Assembly (NCBI GenBank): GCA_015478655.1 | Contig: JADMIJ010000014.1 | Location: forward strand, 1 to 59,691 | Length of the DNA: 59,691 nucleotides | From: Acidimicrobiales bacterium | GTDB lineage: Bacteria > Actinomycetota > Acidimicrobiia > Acidimicrobiales > RAAP-2 | Direction: 5' to 3' | Part shown: piece after piece, positions 18,815 through 28,065 of the stretch | Layout: each line of letters starts with the position of its first letter | Position numbering within the stretch: position 1 is the first letter of the stretch | Program-made: the position numbers and the translations under genes | Notes under the pieces: generated by a model | Seen by the model: only the letters and a program-made list of their open reading frames with translations | The model's database searches: none | Told to the model about the DNA's origin: nothing

Positions 18815-20083
18815 CTACAACCGCTCGACCGTCGGCCCGTCCAGGCGGTTCCGGGCGTCGAAGACGTAGGGAGCATGGGCACGGATGAGTTCGTAGTCGA
18901 ACGCATCGTGGTCTGTCACGATCACCGTCGCATCGGATGCCCTGACCTCTTCGGCCGTCAAGTCGACCAACGGGTACGGCAGCGATTCGGCCACGATGTG
19001 GGGATCGACCACGTGCACCTCGGCACCGAGGGCCGTCAACGCCTGGGCGATGATGGTGCCGGGCGCTTCGCGGGCGTCGCCGGTGTTCCGTTTGTAGGCC
19101 AGACCGAGCAGCAAGATCCTCGAGCCGTTGACGGCCCGCCCCATCCGGTTGAAGGCCAGAGCCAGTCGCCTCACCACGTAGTCAGGCATGTGCTCGTTGA
19201 CGTCGTTGGCCAGCTCCACGAAGCGGAACGGCTGGCCAAGGCTCCGCCGCACCTTCCACGAGAGGTAGCTCGGGTCGATGGGCAGACAGTGACCGCCAAC
19301 CCCTGGCCCAGGGGTGAAGCGCAGATACCCGAACGGCTTGGTCGTCGCTGCGTCGATTGCCTCCCATACATCGATGTCGAGCTCCGCGGCGAACATCGCC
19401 AGCTCGTTGACGAGAGCGACGTTGACATGGCGGAAGGTGTTCTCGATGAGCTTGGTGAGCTCGGCCTCACGCGTACCCGACACTGATACCGTCCGCTCGA
19501 CGATGCGACCGTAGAAGCTCCGCACCGCCTCCAGCGAAGCCTTGTCCACGCCGGACACCACTTTCGGCGTGTTCTCGAGACGCCAGGTTGGATTGCCGGG
19601 GTCGATCCGCTCCGGGCTGTAACCGAGGTGGAAGTCACGTCCGGCGATCAGGCCCGATCCCTGTTCGAGTAGGGGAGCGACTAGCTCCTCGGTGGTGCCC
19701 GGGTAGCTGGTCGACTCCAGGACGACCGTGGCGCCAACTCGCAGGTGACGAGAGACCACCGAGGCGGCGTCCTCGACATGGGACAGGTTTGGCACGCCAT
19801 CGCGCAAAGGGGTGGGCACGTCGAGGACCGCCACGTCGAAACCGGCGATCCGGTCGGGGGAATCCGTGGGCTCGTAGCGGCCCGAATCGAGGGCGGCGTG
19901 CAGGCGATCATCCGGGATGTCCTCGACGTAGGAGTCACCCGCGGCCAGCCGCTTGATCCTCTCGGCATCGACATCGAAGCCCACGACGTCGAACCCGACG
20001 TCCACGGCGCGGAGGGCGAGCGGAAGGCCGACGTAGCCCTGCCCGACGACGACCAGCCTGGTGGCCCCGTCGCTCGGGCTCAC
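18815..20083 (-). CDS. Nucleotide-sugar 6-dehydrogenase, WbpO/TviB/WbpA-like
   Basis: A 422-residue UDP-glucose/GDP-mannose dehydrogenase superfamily enzyme, which oxidises C6 of a UDP-sugar to a carboxylate in two NAD-dependent steps. The N-terminal Rossmann motif is GQGYVG (14-19). The catalytic Cys is Cys266 in GVGGHCLPIDP, and central-domain motifs ESTSYPGTTEE and GYSPERIDPGN favour the UDP-HexNAc branch (TviB, WbpA, WbpO) over UDP-glucose dehydrogenase. The C-terminal domain (about 310-420) is intact. The GTG at 20083 follows the stop of the CapD-like gene by 22 bases; three minus-strand genes probably form an operon. The product would be a UDP-HexNAc-uronic acid. Confidence 0.92.
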   Translation of the reverse strand: MSPSDGATRLVVVGQGYVGLPLALRAVDVGFDVVGFDVDAERIKRLAAGDSYVEDIPDDRLHAALDSGRYEPTDSPDRIAGFDVAVLDVPTPLRDGVPNLSHVEDAASVVSRHLRVGATVVLESTSYPGTTEELVAPLLEQGSGLIAGRDFHLGYSPERIDPGNPTWRLENTPKVVSGVDKASLEAVRSFYGRIVERTVSVSGTREAELTKLIENTFRHVNVALVNELAMFAAELDIDVWEAIDAATTKPFGYLRFTPGPGVGGHCLPIDPSYLSWKVRRSLGQPFRFVELANDVNEHMPDYVVRRLALAFNRMGRAVNGSRILLLGLAYKRNTGDAREAPGTIIAQALTALGAEVHVVDPHIVAESLPYPLVDLTAEEVRASDATVIVTDHDAFDYELIRAHAPYVFDARNRLDGPTVERL

Positions 20084-20105
20084 CCGGCCACGCCTAGCAG
20101 CAGGT

Positions 20106-22151
20106 TCATGCCAGGACTTGCTCGGAGCTCTCCGCAGGTGAGTCCTTGGCCAGCTGCAACCCGGGATCGGCGTCCGTGGACGGCGCAACGGCTCCGTCGA
20201 GGGCGCCATTGTGGTCCGGGCTCAAGGGCTGGGTACCCGCGGGACTCGACGTCCCGACGGAGAACAGCAGCCGCCTGACCGACGCGTCGTCCCGTTCCTC
20301 GGTGGCTGCCCTCAGCTCTTCGAGCCCCGATGCGAATTGCTCCGCCGAGGCGGTGATCGGGATGAGCTGGTTGATGTAGGGATGGTGGGTAGTGAGAATT
20401 TCCTCCTCCGGCATGCGGAGCTCCTCATCGAACTTCTCGCCGGGCCGGGCCCCGCAGATGTCGATGGAGATGTCCTCGCCCACCTGATAGCCGGAGAGCC
20501 GGATCATCCGCTCGGCCAGGTCGAGGATGCGGACCGGCTTTCCCATCTCGAGCATGAATATCTCACCGCCGCCGTCCGAGAGGACCGAAGACTCGAGCAC
20601 CAGCTGTACCGCTTCTTCGACGCTCATGAAGAACCGGGTCATCCGGGCGTCGGTGACCGTGACCGGTCCGCCGTTGGCGATCTGGCGGGTGAAGGTGGGG
20701 ATGACGCTGCCGCGGCTTCCCAGCACATTTCCGAACCGGACGGTGCAGTAGGACGGGCCGACGGGGGCCCGTGAGAGCACGATCTGCTCGGCCAGCCGCT
20801 TGGTAGCCCCCATGATGCTCGAAGGCCGCACCGCCTTGTCCGACGAGATCTGGACGAACCGTTGGACACCGACCCCGGTGGCCGCCTCTACCACATTGAG
20901 GGTCCCGAACACATTGGTGGTAGCGGCTTCGATTGGATGCTGCTCGAGGACGGGGACATGCTTGTGGCCGGCAGCGTGGAAGACGACCTCAGGGCGGAAT
21001 CGGGTGAAGGCATCGACCACCGCCAACCGATTGGTGATGTCGACGAGCGCCTGTTCGGTTGACCCCGGAATAGTGGCCGCCGTGTCGTGGAGGTGCGTCT
21101 CATCGTGATCCAGGAGCACGAGCACGGCCGGGTCGAGCTCGGCCACTTGGCGGCAGATCTCTGAGCCGATGGAGCCACCCGCCCCGGTCACCAGCACGCG
21201 GCGGCCCTCCAGTGAGCGCCTGACCGTGGCCAGATCGATCGGTATGGGACTGCGGCCAAGCAGGTCCTCGATCCGGGGCTCGCGCGCCTGCCGCAGCGGA
21301 ACCACCGATGCGGCGCCATCGACGAGATGGCTCACCCCGGGTAGGACCTTCATGGTCAGGCCTGCCTTTTCGCAGGCCAGCAACACCTTTTCGACCATTT
21401 CGGGCGGGGGGTTCGGAATGGTCAGCAAGACCTGTTGCAGCATGTACCGGCTGGCGGCACTGGGTATGTCATCGATAGCGCCCACCACGGGGACTCCAAC
21501 CATCGAAAGCCCATGCGCACGCTCGTCGTCGTCGAATACGGCCACTGGCACCAAACCGGCGCCCGGGCTGCGCAGCATCTCCCGGATGGCAGCGGCCCCG
21601 GCATCGCGGCTCCCGACGACCGCAACCCGCAACCCCACCCGACGTGTCCCGCGCTGCCAGGCGAACAGCCTCGAGTGGAATCGCAGAACCCCCATGCCCA
21701 CAGTGGCGAACATGCAACCGACGACGATCACCGTCAACGGCACGTGCTCGAATCCGGCTCGCTTTCCCAACGGGTAGACAGCGATGAGCACGAAGACGAT
21801 CACCGCGGCCGAGAGGATTAGTTGGCGAGCTTCTTCGACACCGGCGTGCCGCCACATGCGTCCATACAGCCCGAAAATGTGGTTGGCCACCAACGTGACG
21901 AACAGGGCGGCGAGCAGGAACGTGGCAAGGTGCTGCCAGTAGAGGCCTGGCGCCTTGTCCCGGAAGTAGGTGACTTGGGCAACGCTGTAGCCGGCGACGA
22001 CGCAGATGGCGTCAAGCAAGGTGAACACGAGGCGGGAGCGCACTCTGCTGGCACGAACCGCGACATTGGTCCTGTGCGGATTGCTCGGCGAGGCATCCAC
22101 TAGCGAAGGGGCCGGCTGTTCGGACGCTTCCTCTGACTCGTTCTCACCCAT
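20106..22151 (-). CDS. Membrane CapD/WbpM/PglF-like nucleoside-diphosphate-sugar 4,6-dehydratase
   Basis: A 681-residue protein with four N-terminal transmembrane helices (about 41-62, 76-95, 111-127, 139-156). A first nucleotide-binding-like fold (about 174-300) and a second, catalytic extended-SDR domain follow. GAGGSIG lies at 323-329, with SSDKAVRPSSIMGATKR in place of the classical YxxxK, as in WbpM, PglF and CapD, which convert UDP-GlcNAc to UDP-4-keto-6-deoxy-GlcNAc. The C-terminal tract GARPGEKFDEELRMPEE is typical. The ATG has AGGGGG nine bases upstream. With the DegT aminotransferase and GNAT protein further right it could make a bacillosamine-like UDP-sugar. Confidence 0.93.
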   Translation of the reverse strand: MGENESEEASEQPAPSLVDASPSNPHRTNVAVRASRVRSRLVFTLLDAICVVAGYSVAQVTYFRDKAPGLYWQHLATFLLAALFVTLVANHIFGLYGRMWRHAGVEEARQLILSAAVIVFVLIAVYPLGKRAGFEHVPLTVIVVGCMFATVGMGVLRFHSRLFAWQRGTRRVGLRVAVVGSRDAGAAAIREMLRSPGAGLVPVAVFDDDERAHGLSMVGVPVVGAIDDIPSAASRYMLQQVLLTIPNPPPEMVEKVLLACEKAGLTMKVLPGVSHLVDGAASVVPLRQAREPRIEDLLGRSPIPIDLATVRRSLEGRRVLVTGAGGSIGSEICRQVAELDPAVLVLLDHDETHLHDTAATIPGSTEQALVDITNRLAVVDAFTRFRPEVVFHAAGHKHVPVLEQHPIEAATTNVFGTLNVVEAATGVGVQRFVQISSDKAVRPSSIMGATKRLAEQIVLSRAPVGPSYCTVRFGNVLGSRGSVIPTFTRQIANGGPVTVTDARMTRFFMSVEEAVQLVLESSVLSDGGGEIFMLEMGKPVRILDLAERMIRLSGYQVGEDISIDICGARPGEKFDEELRMPEEEILTTHHPYINQLIPITASAEQFASGLEELRAATEERDDASVRRLLFSVGTSSPAGTQPLSPDHNGALDGAVAPSTDADPGLQLAKDSPAESSEQVLA

Positions 22152-22456
22152 GCAATTAGGCCCCCTGTGGTCATAAGTCCCGACCGCTTCCGCCCAAGCG
22201 CACTTTTCCCTGCATGCCCGCACCGGAGCACGGCTGACACCAGGATGTCAGCAGCCTTTCCGGACCTCCACTTTCACTCGGCGACAACGTACAATCCGAC
22301 GACGAATCTCCGCCAGTATCGAATCGTGGTACGCCCCATACTGCCATCCCCCCGGAGGGCGGCGTCAACCCTAGGTCCACCGGCCGATGAAGGCCCTGTT
22401 CAGTGGCTGCCCAGCACGCCACATTGAGATTACCGACGGGCTGCTCGGAGAGCCAT

Positions 22457-22469
22457 CCCCAATTTTGGG
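22457..22469. promoter_or_regulatory. Palindromic element CCCCAATTTTGGG, possible operator
   Basis: CCCAA-TT-TTGGG is a perfect inverted repeat with a 2-base centre. A 12-base copy (CCCCAATTTTGG) occurs upstream of the LPFTG-protein gene at 55813. It might bind a regulator shared by the two loci. Confidence 0.35.
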
Positions 22470-22484
22470 TATTGACTCAGGATC

Positions 22485-22500
22485 GCCTGCCAGCGCAGGC
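22485..22500. repeat. Short inverted repeat (hairpin)
   Basis: GCCTGC-CAGC-GCAGGC: a 6-bp stem with a 4-base loop in the divergent intergenic region. It has no T-tract; an operator or transcript structure is possible. Confidence 0.35.
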
Positions 22501-22723
22501 TACCGCCTCAAGCTCGATCGGCTCCCGTGCGGGCGTCGGACTCGGGAATGACAGGGCGGCGACGGGCTCAGTTCCATCGGTGCCGGCCCCAGGTTCGAAT
22601 CACGTGGATGCCGCCGTATTTCGGTGCCATTATTTTCGAAGACTGAATGCCACCGGTGATGTTCAACGGGACCGGCACCGGTATAAGATCGGTGCTCTAC
22701 GTTGGGCAGGAAGTGGGAGAACG

Positions 22724-24358
22724 ATGGAGCCAATCGACTATGGGGGTGCGATCCGCCGCAGTTGGCGGCTCTTGGTGGGTCTTGCCATCCTCGGGGCTGT
22801 CATCGCCGCCTTTGCCCCCGTGGGCCACGCCAAGAGGGTCAAGTCGGCGCTGCCGTACCAGGCCACTGCGGTTGTCGGTACCGCGCCCAACGGGCCCGGA
22901 AGTCCGTTGAACGGCGGTGTGACCGCCGCGCAATTGATGTTCTTGGCCTCGAAGACGGACACCCAACAAGGCGTGGCCGACGCGGCCGGTCTCACCATCC
23001 CGGACAGCGCACTGTCCACGTACATGTCGGCAACCGCCGTCGCCGCGACCTTGGTGGGCTCCGGGGCCGGGCCCGTCAAGAAGAACAGCGCACAAGTCAT
23101 CCAGCTCACCGGCCGCGGCGCCACGGCCGCTGACGCGGTCCTCATGGCTAACGCCTATTCCAGCCAGTTGGGGGACGTGGTACAGACAGCCACCAATCAG
23201 AAACAGGCGTACAATCCGAAGGCGGGCATAGCGGGCAATCCAGGCGTCAACGCCTATACCGGGTACAACGTCATTCATGCCGCAGAGTTCGCCACAAAAA
23301 CTGGGGCCAAGGCACCCTTGGGGGCCAGCAGGAAGGTGCGGGTCCTGGGCGGCATGGCCATCGGCGCCGCCCTCGGGGCCGGCATCGTGCTCCTGCGCGA
23401 GCTCCTCGACAAGCGCCTTCGCAATGCGGCCAGGGCGGAGGCAAACTTCGGATTCCCGGTGGCCGTGGAGGTTCCGGCGGCCACGGTCGGGGCAATGCCG
23501 GCTGTGGGCGCACTGGCTCCCATGGTCGACGTGATCCGAGATCCCGACTCGCCGGGGGCGGAGGCCTACCGGATGCTTCGTATGTCGGTGATGTTCGAGA
23601 GCTTGGCGCCGCTGTCGGGTGCCACCGACCCCTACGCCCTTGGTATCGATGCCGGAAATGGAGGCAAGTTGCCCACGGGGCAGCGTGCCGAGTCCGGTCC
23701 GACCCAGGAGCGTGCGGATCGACACGTTGTGCTCGTGGCCTCCGCCGGTTCCGAGCCGACCCGACCGCACGTGGCCGCCAACCTGGCTGCCATCTACGCC
23801 GAGGCGGGCGAGCGCGTGGTGATCATCAGCACCGGAGAGGTCGAAGCGAGGGTCAACGGCGTCGGAACCGCCAGTGTGTCCGGAGAGATCGGGATCGAGG
23901 ATGTCCGGGCCCGTCTGGAGCCCTCGAGGCTCGACCACGTGTCCCGCCTTCCCCTGCATCCGTTCATCTCCCGGAGCGGGCAGCTGGTGACCAGGATGCC
24001 CGCCATTCTCGAGGCGGCGCGCAGCTTGTCCGATGTTGTCATCGTGGAAGTACCACCGCTGCTCGCCGTGCACCACGCCGAGGCGCTGATCCCCTCGGTC
24101 GACGTGGTGCTGGTCGTTGCCGAGTGCCGACTCACCACGTTCGACCAGGCCCGCCGGGCCGGGGATCTGCTCCGTCGCATGGCTGCACCGGTGCTGGGCG
24201 TGGTGTTGACCAATGTCCGGCTCGACCGGGCGGACATCCGCCACTCAGCGCTGGCTCCCCTGCCGGTCACCGAGGATGCGACGCCTCAGGACAGGGAGAC
24301 CGTCGGGGCCCTCGGCGCCGGCGTCGGATCGACCTCGGGCTCCGCCACCCGGGCCTGA
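22724..24358 (+). CDS. Wzz/BY-kinase-like chain-length regulator with lost P-loop
   Basis: A 544-residue membrane protein with the layout of actinobacterial polysaccharide co-polymerase/BY-kinase fusions. Transmembrane helix 1 is at about 16-34, an extracytoplasmic Wzz-like domain at 35-205, helix 2 at 206-226, then a cytoplasmic ParA/BY-kinase-like domain that keeps the EAYRMLR motif (280-286). The nucleotide site is gone: where AGPGEGKS/T should be, the sequence is ASAGSEPTRPH (339-349) with no Lys. The Walker A' Asp is replaced in VVIISTG, and Walker B reads VVIVEVPP. No Tyr-rich tail follows. It is probably a non-catalytic scaffold that sets chain length. The ATG has GGGAGA four bases upstream. 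Confidence 0.85.
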   Translation: MEPIDYGGAIRRSWRLLVGLAILGAVIAAFAPVGHAKRVKSALPYQATAVVGTAPNGPGSPLNGGVTAAQLMFLASKTDTQQGVADAAGLTIPDSALSTYMSATAVAATLVGSGAGPVKKNSAQVIQLTGRGATAADAVLMANAYSSQLGDVVQTATNQKQAYNPKAGIAGNPGVNAYTGYNVIHAAEFATKTGAKAPLGASRKVRVLGGMAIGAALGAGIVLLRELLDKRLRNAARAEANFGFPVAVEVPAATVGAMPAVGALAPMVDVIRDPDSPGAEAYRMLRMSVMFESLAPLSGATDPYALGIDAGNGGKLPTGQRAESGPTQERADRHVVLVASAGSEPTRPHVAANLAAIYAEAGERVVIISTGEVEARVNGVGTASVSGEIGIEDVRARLEPSRLDHVSRLPLHPFISRSGQLVTRMPAILEAARSLSDVVIVEVPPLLAVHHAEALIPSVDVVLVVAECRLTTFDQARRAGDLLRRMAAPVLGVVLTNVRLDRADIRHSALAPLPVTEDATPQDRETVGALGAGVGSTSGSATRA

Positions 24359-24377
24359 CTTCAAACCGGTCGCGCCC

Positions 24378-25709
24378 ATGATCGTCGCGGCCCACATCCC
24401 GTCCCAGCCGGTCGCCGCTCTGCTGGTTGCGGTGATCCTGTTCGGCCTCGGGCGGGTCGTGATCCAGCGGGTGGCTTTCGCAGAGGGCAATCCCTGGTTG
24501 GTCAGGATCTTGACGATCAGCCTGGTTCTCCACCTACTGGCCGCGCCGAGCCAGATCTACGTGGTCGATCACTTCTACCACGGCATCGCCGACTGGACTC
24601 GCTACGTCAACCAGGGTGCACTACTCGCCCCCGATTTCCGTCATTTCAACTTCACCACGGCTAATGCTGACGTTCGTCAGATCGTCAATGACGGCTCGGT
24701 GAGCATCGCTGCGGGGATCGGCATGGCGCTCGTCGGCGTCAACCAGCTGGCCACCTTCCTCGTGTTCAGCTGGCTGTCCTTTATCGGTGCCGTCTTCTTC
24801 TACCGGGCCTTCACCCTGACCTTCGCCGGGGGCGACCATCGTCGCTACGCGTTGATGCTGTTCTTCATGCCGTCCTTGATCTTCTGGACCGCTGATGTCA
24901 GCAAGGAATCACTCATGATGCTCTCGCTGGGGTTGACCGCATTCGGCGCGGCCAAATTCCTGGCCCGCAAACGGGGCGGTTTCATCCTGGTGGCGCCCGG
25001 GGTGTTCATCGGCGCCTACGTCCGCCCCAACGAGCTGCTTCTCATCATGGCCGGGTTCGTGGTGGCGATGATGGTCCCCACGGCGGGGACCCGGAAGTCC
25101 CTCGGTGGCGTCCGACGCATCATCAGCCTGGTCTTCTGCGCCGCGCTGCTCTTCCTGTCGATTGCCTTGACCGTCCACTACCTGCGGGGAGGAGCAAACG
25201 GGCAGCTCTCCCTTCAGAACACCAACGCCAATAATGCCGCGCAAGGGACGAGCGGCAACGTGCCCTACTCGTCCAATCCGGCCAGCTTCCCGAGGGACAT
25301 CTACGAGGTCCTGTTCAATCCGCTGCCCTACAATGCCCATGGATTCGGTGAGCGGGTCGCCGCCCTCGAGAACACCGTCATCCTGGGTTTGGTCCTGGCG
25401 TCACTCCGCAATCTGCGGATGGTTCCGCGGGCCGCCTTCGCGCGCCCCTATGTGATGTTGTGCCTCGTCTACACCGGTACGTTCATCTACACGTTCGCCG
25501 CCCTCGGGAACCTGGGCCTGATCGAACGGGAGCGGACCATGATGATCCCGTTCCTGTTCGTCCTGCTGTCAATTCCACGGGCACCACGCCATGCCCGCCC
25601 CCGATACGAATGGGAGCTGCGAAGGCGGGCCCGCCTGGCCATGCGCCAGGCCACAGAACGGGCCAACGCCCGCCGGCGACTGCAAGGGGTCCGTGCCACC
25701 GGACAGTAG
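24378..25709 (+). CDS. Polytopic membrane protein, candidate Wzy/EpsG-like polysaccharide polymerase
   Basis: A 443-residue protein with roughly ten to eleven hydrophobic helices and a large extracytoplasmic loop (about 270-320) rich in Asn/Ser, ending in an Arg-rich cytoplasmic tail. The motif FFMPSLIFWTADVSKESLMMLSLGL and the later RPNELLL tract resemble those in uncharacterised EpsG/Wzy-type proteins of exopolysaccharide loci, which join repeat units outside the membrane. Wzy proteins have little sequence conservation, so this is based mainly on topology and position, 19 bases after the Wzz-like gene. The start is the ATG at 24378. It could also be a membrane glycosyltransferase. Confidence 0.65.
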   Translation: MIVAAHIPSQPVAALLVAVILFGLGRVVIQRVAFAEGNPWLVRILTISLVLHLLAAPSQIYVVDHFYHGIADWTRYVNQGALLAPDFRHFNFTTANADVRQIVNDGSVSIAAGIGMALVGVNQLATFLVFSWLSFIGAVFFYRAFTLTFAGGDHRRYALMLFFMPSLIFWTADVSKESLMMLSLGLTAFGAAKFLARKRGGFILVAPGVFIGAYVRPNELLLIMAGFVVAMMVPTAGTRKSLGGVRRIISLVFCAALLFLSIALTVHYLRGGANGQLSLQNTNANNAAQGTSGNVPYSSNPASFPRDIYEVLFNPLPYNAHGFGERVAALENTVILGLVLASLRNLRMVPRAAFARPYVMLCLVYTGTFIYTFAALGNLGLIERERTMMIPFLFVLLSIPRAPRHARPRYEWELRRRARLAMRQATERANARRRLQGVRATGQ

Positions 25710-25762
25710 GCCCTGAGGCGGCCCAAAGGCGTGTGGATCACACACAAGGGTCCCGATCGGCA

Positions 25763-25778
25763 AGCCAGACCGCTGGCT
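25763..25778. terminator. Hairpin between convergent genes, possible bidirectional terminator
   Basis: AGCCAG-ACCG-CTGGCT, a 6-bp perfect stem with a 4-base loop, lies between the stops of the polymerase-like gene and the convergent sulfotransferase gene, followed by GTCTCT rather than a full T-run. Confidence 0.4.
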
Positions 25779-25782
25779 GTCT

Positions 25783-26661
25783 CTAGTCGTCAAAGGTGTA
25801 GGAGCCCAGCACGTCGTAGGTCTCGATGAGCCGTTCGACGCCTTTTCGCTCCCGGTCCGACCAGGCAACCGCATCGCGGGTCCGGTTCGGGCTCGACCAG
25901 ACGATGCCGGCGCAGGCCTCGAGGTACGAGGGTTGCGTCTCCAGGCCGAGGAACCCGCACAGTGCCGCCAGGGATGGGCCCGCGTCACCGGCGAAGTCCT
26001 CATAGCGGACGTCGACCAGCTCTGACGGATCGAGCAGCGGTCGGGCCACACTGACGGCCCTGCAGATCTGCTCGTACCAGGCGGTCGCCTCGGACAAGGA
26101 CATCTTGTGCCGACGGGCTTCGGTGGCGATGTTGTCAAACGGGTTGCGAGTGACATGGATCACACTGATCGGGACCTTGACCACCCGGCGGACACGGTCC
26201 AACAGCCTGGGCTCCTGGGCGATCTGCAGCACTGCCGATCGGGCCCGCTTGTCGCCGATGACCCGGAGGTGCTCGAACCTCCCTTGGAACTGGTCGGGCA
26301 CCTCGTACTGGTAGCCGGACCAGTTGCGACCGTTGTCACCGAACTGCTGGTCACGTTGGAGGAGAAGGGAGAAGAGCTGCGAGCGGCCGAAGCCGTGCTT
26401 CACGAAGCGGAGAGCGTCGAGCTCATGGGAGATCACCACATCGGGATGGGCGTTGAGCAGGGTGGCGACCAGGGTGTGGCCGCTGCGGGCATAGCCGATG
26501 AAGAAGCAGAAGCGTTCGAGCTCCGAGAAGTCGGGGTTCCGTCGGGCGGCGAGGAGGGATGATCCGTAGAGGCTGGCCCATTGACGCTTGCCACGGGGCT
26601 CGACGGGACCATCCAACGCAGGGGGAGCGCCCCGACGCTTGGGCGTCGCCGGCCCGGTCAC
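25783..26661 (-). CDS. PAPS-dependent sulfotransferase (Sulfotransfer_3-like)
   Basis: A 292-residue soluble sulfotransferase, expected to move sulfate from PAPS to a sugar or lipid hydroxyl. The 5'-phosphosulfate loop GYARSGHTLVATLLNAHPDV occurs about residue 60. The 3'-phosphate-binding motif HVTRNPFDNI has its Arg and the expected Ser/Asn-rich helix after it, and the C-terminal LGLETQPSYL / VRYEDFAGD tracts are typical. The GTG at 26661 overlaps the upstream glycosyltransferase stop (GTGA), so the two are translationally coupled. A longer open frame exists, but it runs through the glycosyltransferase gene and is low complexity. One of five sulfotransferase-like genes in the locus. Confidence 0.88.
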   Translation of the reverse strand: MTGPATPKRRGAPPALDGPVEPRGKRQWASLYGSSLLAARRNPDFSELERFCFFIGYARSGHTLVATLLNAHPDVVISHELDALRFVKHGFGRSQLFSLLLQRDQQFGDNGRNWSGYQYEVPDQFQGRFEHLRVIGDKRARSAVLQIAQEPRLLDRVRRVVKVPISVIHVTRNPFDNIATEARRHKMSLSEATAWYEQICRAVSVARPLLDPSELVDVRYEDFAGDAGPSLAALCGFLGLETQPSYLEACAGIVWSSPNRTRDAVAWSDRERKGVERLIETYDVLGSYTFDD

Positions 26662-27899
26662 CGGCCGTACCGGGAGGTTGCCAGCGGGTCGGAATCCGTC
26701 GCCATCGCCGGTCCGGGCGCCCCCCCGCCCACGGAGTGCCGCCGACCGCTCTTCTTGCTCGGCGCCGATTGCCGGCGCCGGCGACCGGCGTGGTCGAGCA
26801 GGGGCTGGAGGATGGCCGTCCATCGACCCCCGACCGCGGCCAGGCTGAAACGGTCGACGCAGTGCTGTCTTGCCGCACGGCCCATCGATGAACGCAGTTC
26901 GGAGTCGTCGAGCAGCCTGCCCGCGGCTGCGATCATGGCCGGGACATCGTCGACGGGGACCACGAGACCGGTCTCGCCACCCTTGACGATCGACCGGACG
27001 CCTGGCACCGCGGTGGTCACCACCGGGAGTCCCGACAGGCCCGCTTCGATGAGGACGCCGGGCATTCCTTCACCCTCGGGTCGGCTCGGGAAGACCAGGA
27101 GGTCGGCCTCACGCATCTGATGATCGACGTCGGACCGCGAGCCGAGCATCGCTATCGCGGCCTCCTGCGCCGGCCCGGCCAGCGTCTGGCGCAATGGGCC
27201 ATCCCCGATGATGCGGGCCTCGAGTGAGACCCCCCGGGCCCGCAGCCCTGCCACCACCTCGACAAAGTGGTCGGGGCACTTCCCCCTGGTCAAGGCGCCC
27301 ACGAAGACCACAACGGGGGTCGACCGGGACGCAGCCTCTCTGGGGCGGAAGACCTCAGGGTCGCGGCAGTTGTAGGCCAGCATGACGCGGGCGGGCGACA
27401 CTCCCATGCGCTCGATGCATTCATCGCGCACCTCCTCGCCGACGGCGGCCACCACATCGGCGCGGGCCAGCAGGTGCCTCCAGAGGCGGAGCTGCAGTGC
27501 ACTATCCGAACCGGAATAGGTGCCGATGGCGTAGTAGGCCAGAGGTCGCCGCCGGCCGAGCATGGCCGGCACCAGGTATTTCAATGCCTCGCTCCCGTGC
27601 GCCACCACCACCTCGGGGTCCATGCCGGCTAGCGCGGAGCGAAGTCGGAAGCCCAGGCTCGGATCGAACCCCACGGCCGGGGTGTCGCCTCCCGGATGGT
27701 TGAGCGAGGCATCAACCTCCACTTCGTCGCAGCTATCGAACAGGCTCAGCACCCGGTGCAACCGTGTCCCTGGTGACTCCAGGTAGTCGGCCACGGCCCG
27801 CGCCTCTCGCTGCGCACCGCGGGCCCGAGAGGTCGGGATGACGTGCAATACCAAGGGCACGTCGGTCGCTGGGAACTCATCGGTTGTGCGTTCGCTCAT
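26658..27899 (-). CDS. GT4-family glycosyltransferase
   Basis: A 413-residue GT-B retaining glycosyltransferase of family 4. The N-terminal domain begins PLVLHVIPTSRARGAQREARAVADYL. The C-terminal nucleotide-sugar site holds VVFVGALTRGKCPDHFVEV, ARIIGDGPLR and the E-x7-E motif in PSRPEGEGMPGVLIEAGLSGLPVV. A basic, low-complexity tail of about 35 residues follows the fold. The ATG at 27899 has a GGGGGG ribosome-binding site. Its stop overlaps the start of the sulfotransferase gene, suggesting that one enzyme adds a sugar that the other sulfates (inference). The donor and acceptor cannot be read from the sequence. Confidence 0.92.
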   Translation of the reverse strand: MSERTTDEFPATDVPLVLHVIPTSRARGAQREARAVADYLESPGTRLHRVLSLFDSCDEVEVDASLNHPGGDTPAVGFDPSLGFRLRSALAGMDPEVVVAHGSEALKYLVPAMLGRRRPLAYYAIGTYSGSDSALQLRLWRHLLARADVVAAVGEEVRDECIERMGVSPARVMLAYNCRDPEVFRPREAASRSTPVVVFVGALTRGKCPDHFVEVVAGLRARGVSLEARIIGDGPLRQTLAGPAQEAAIAMLGSRSDVDHQMREADLLVFPSRPEGEGMPGVLIEAGLSGLPVVTTAVPGVRSIVKGGETGLVVPVDDVPAMIAAAGRLLDDSELRSSMGRAARQHCVDRFSLAAVGGRWTAILQPLLDHAGRRRRQSAPSKKSGRRHSVGGGAPGPAMATDSDPLATSRYGR

Positions 27900-28065
27900 G
27901 GGCGGCCCCCCACCGCTACCGGCCACCCGGCCACCCAACTGTACCAGTCGGGCTGGTTGTGCCTGCTCCGCTACCATCGTTGGATTCCAGGGGGACCGCC
28001 GAGGTCAAGGGCGATGAGCGACGGCTAGCCAGCCGAGGGGCGAACGGCCAGCGTGAGGGGATTCG

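Larger units (their letters stand above)
22152..22723. other. Long divergent regulatory region between CapD-like and Wzz-like genes
   Basis: About 570 bases with no supported gene, between two divergent glycan operons, so it should hold promoters for both. Seen here are a near-palindrome at 22457-22469, a hairpin GCCTGC-CAGC-GCAGGC (22485-22500), and TATAAG 5-6 bases after a GGCACCGG tract near 22682, a possible -10 for the rightward operon. The length suggests complex regulation. Confidence 0.5.

Noticed and set aside
22588..22602. GGTTCGAATC, resembling a tRNA T-loop
   Set aside because: The flanking bases do not form the T-stem, and no acceptor stem, anticodon arm or D-arm fits around it.
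25731..25743. GTGTG-GAT-CACAC as a terminator
   Set aside because: Three-base loop, AT-poor surroundings and no T-tract; the neighbouring hairpin at 25763-25778 is a better candidate.
26662..26823. N-terminal extension of the sulfotransferase at 25.8 kb
   Set aside because: It lies fully within the 3' end of the GT4 gene and is low complexity; a GTG overlapping the GT4 stop gives a clean coupled start.
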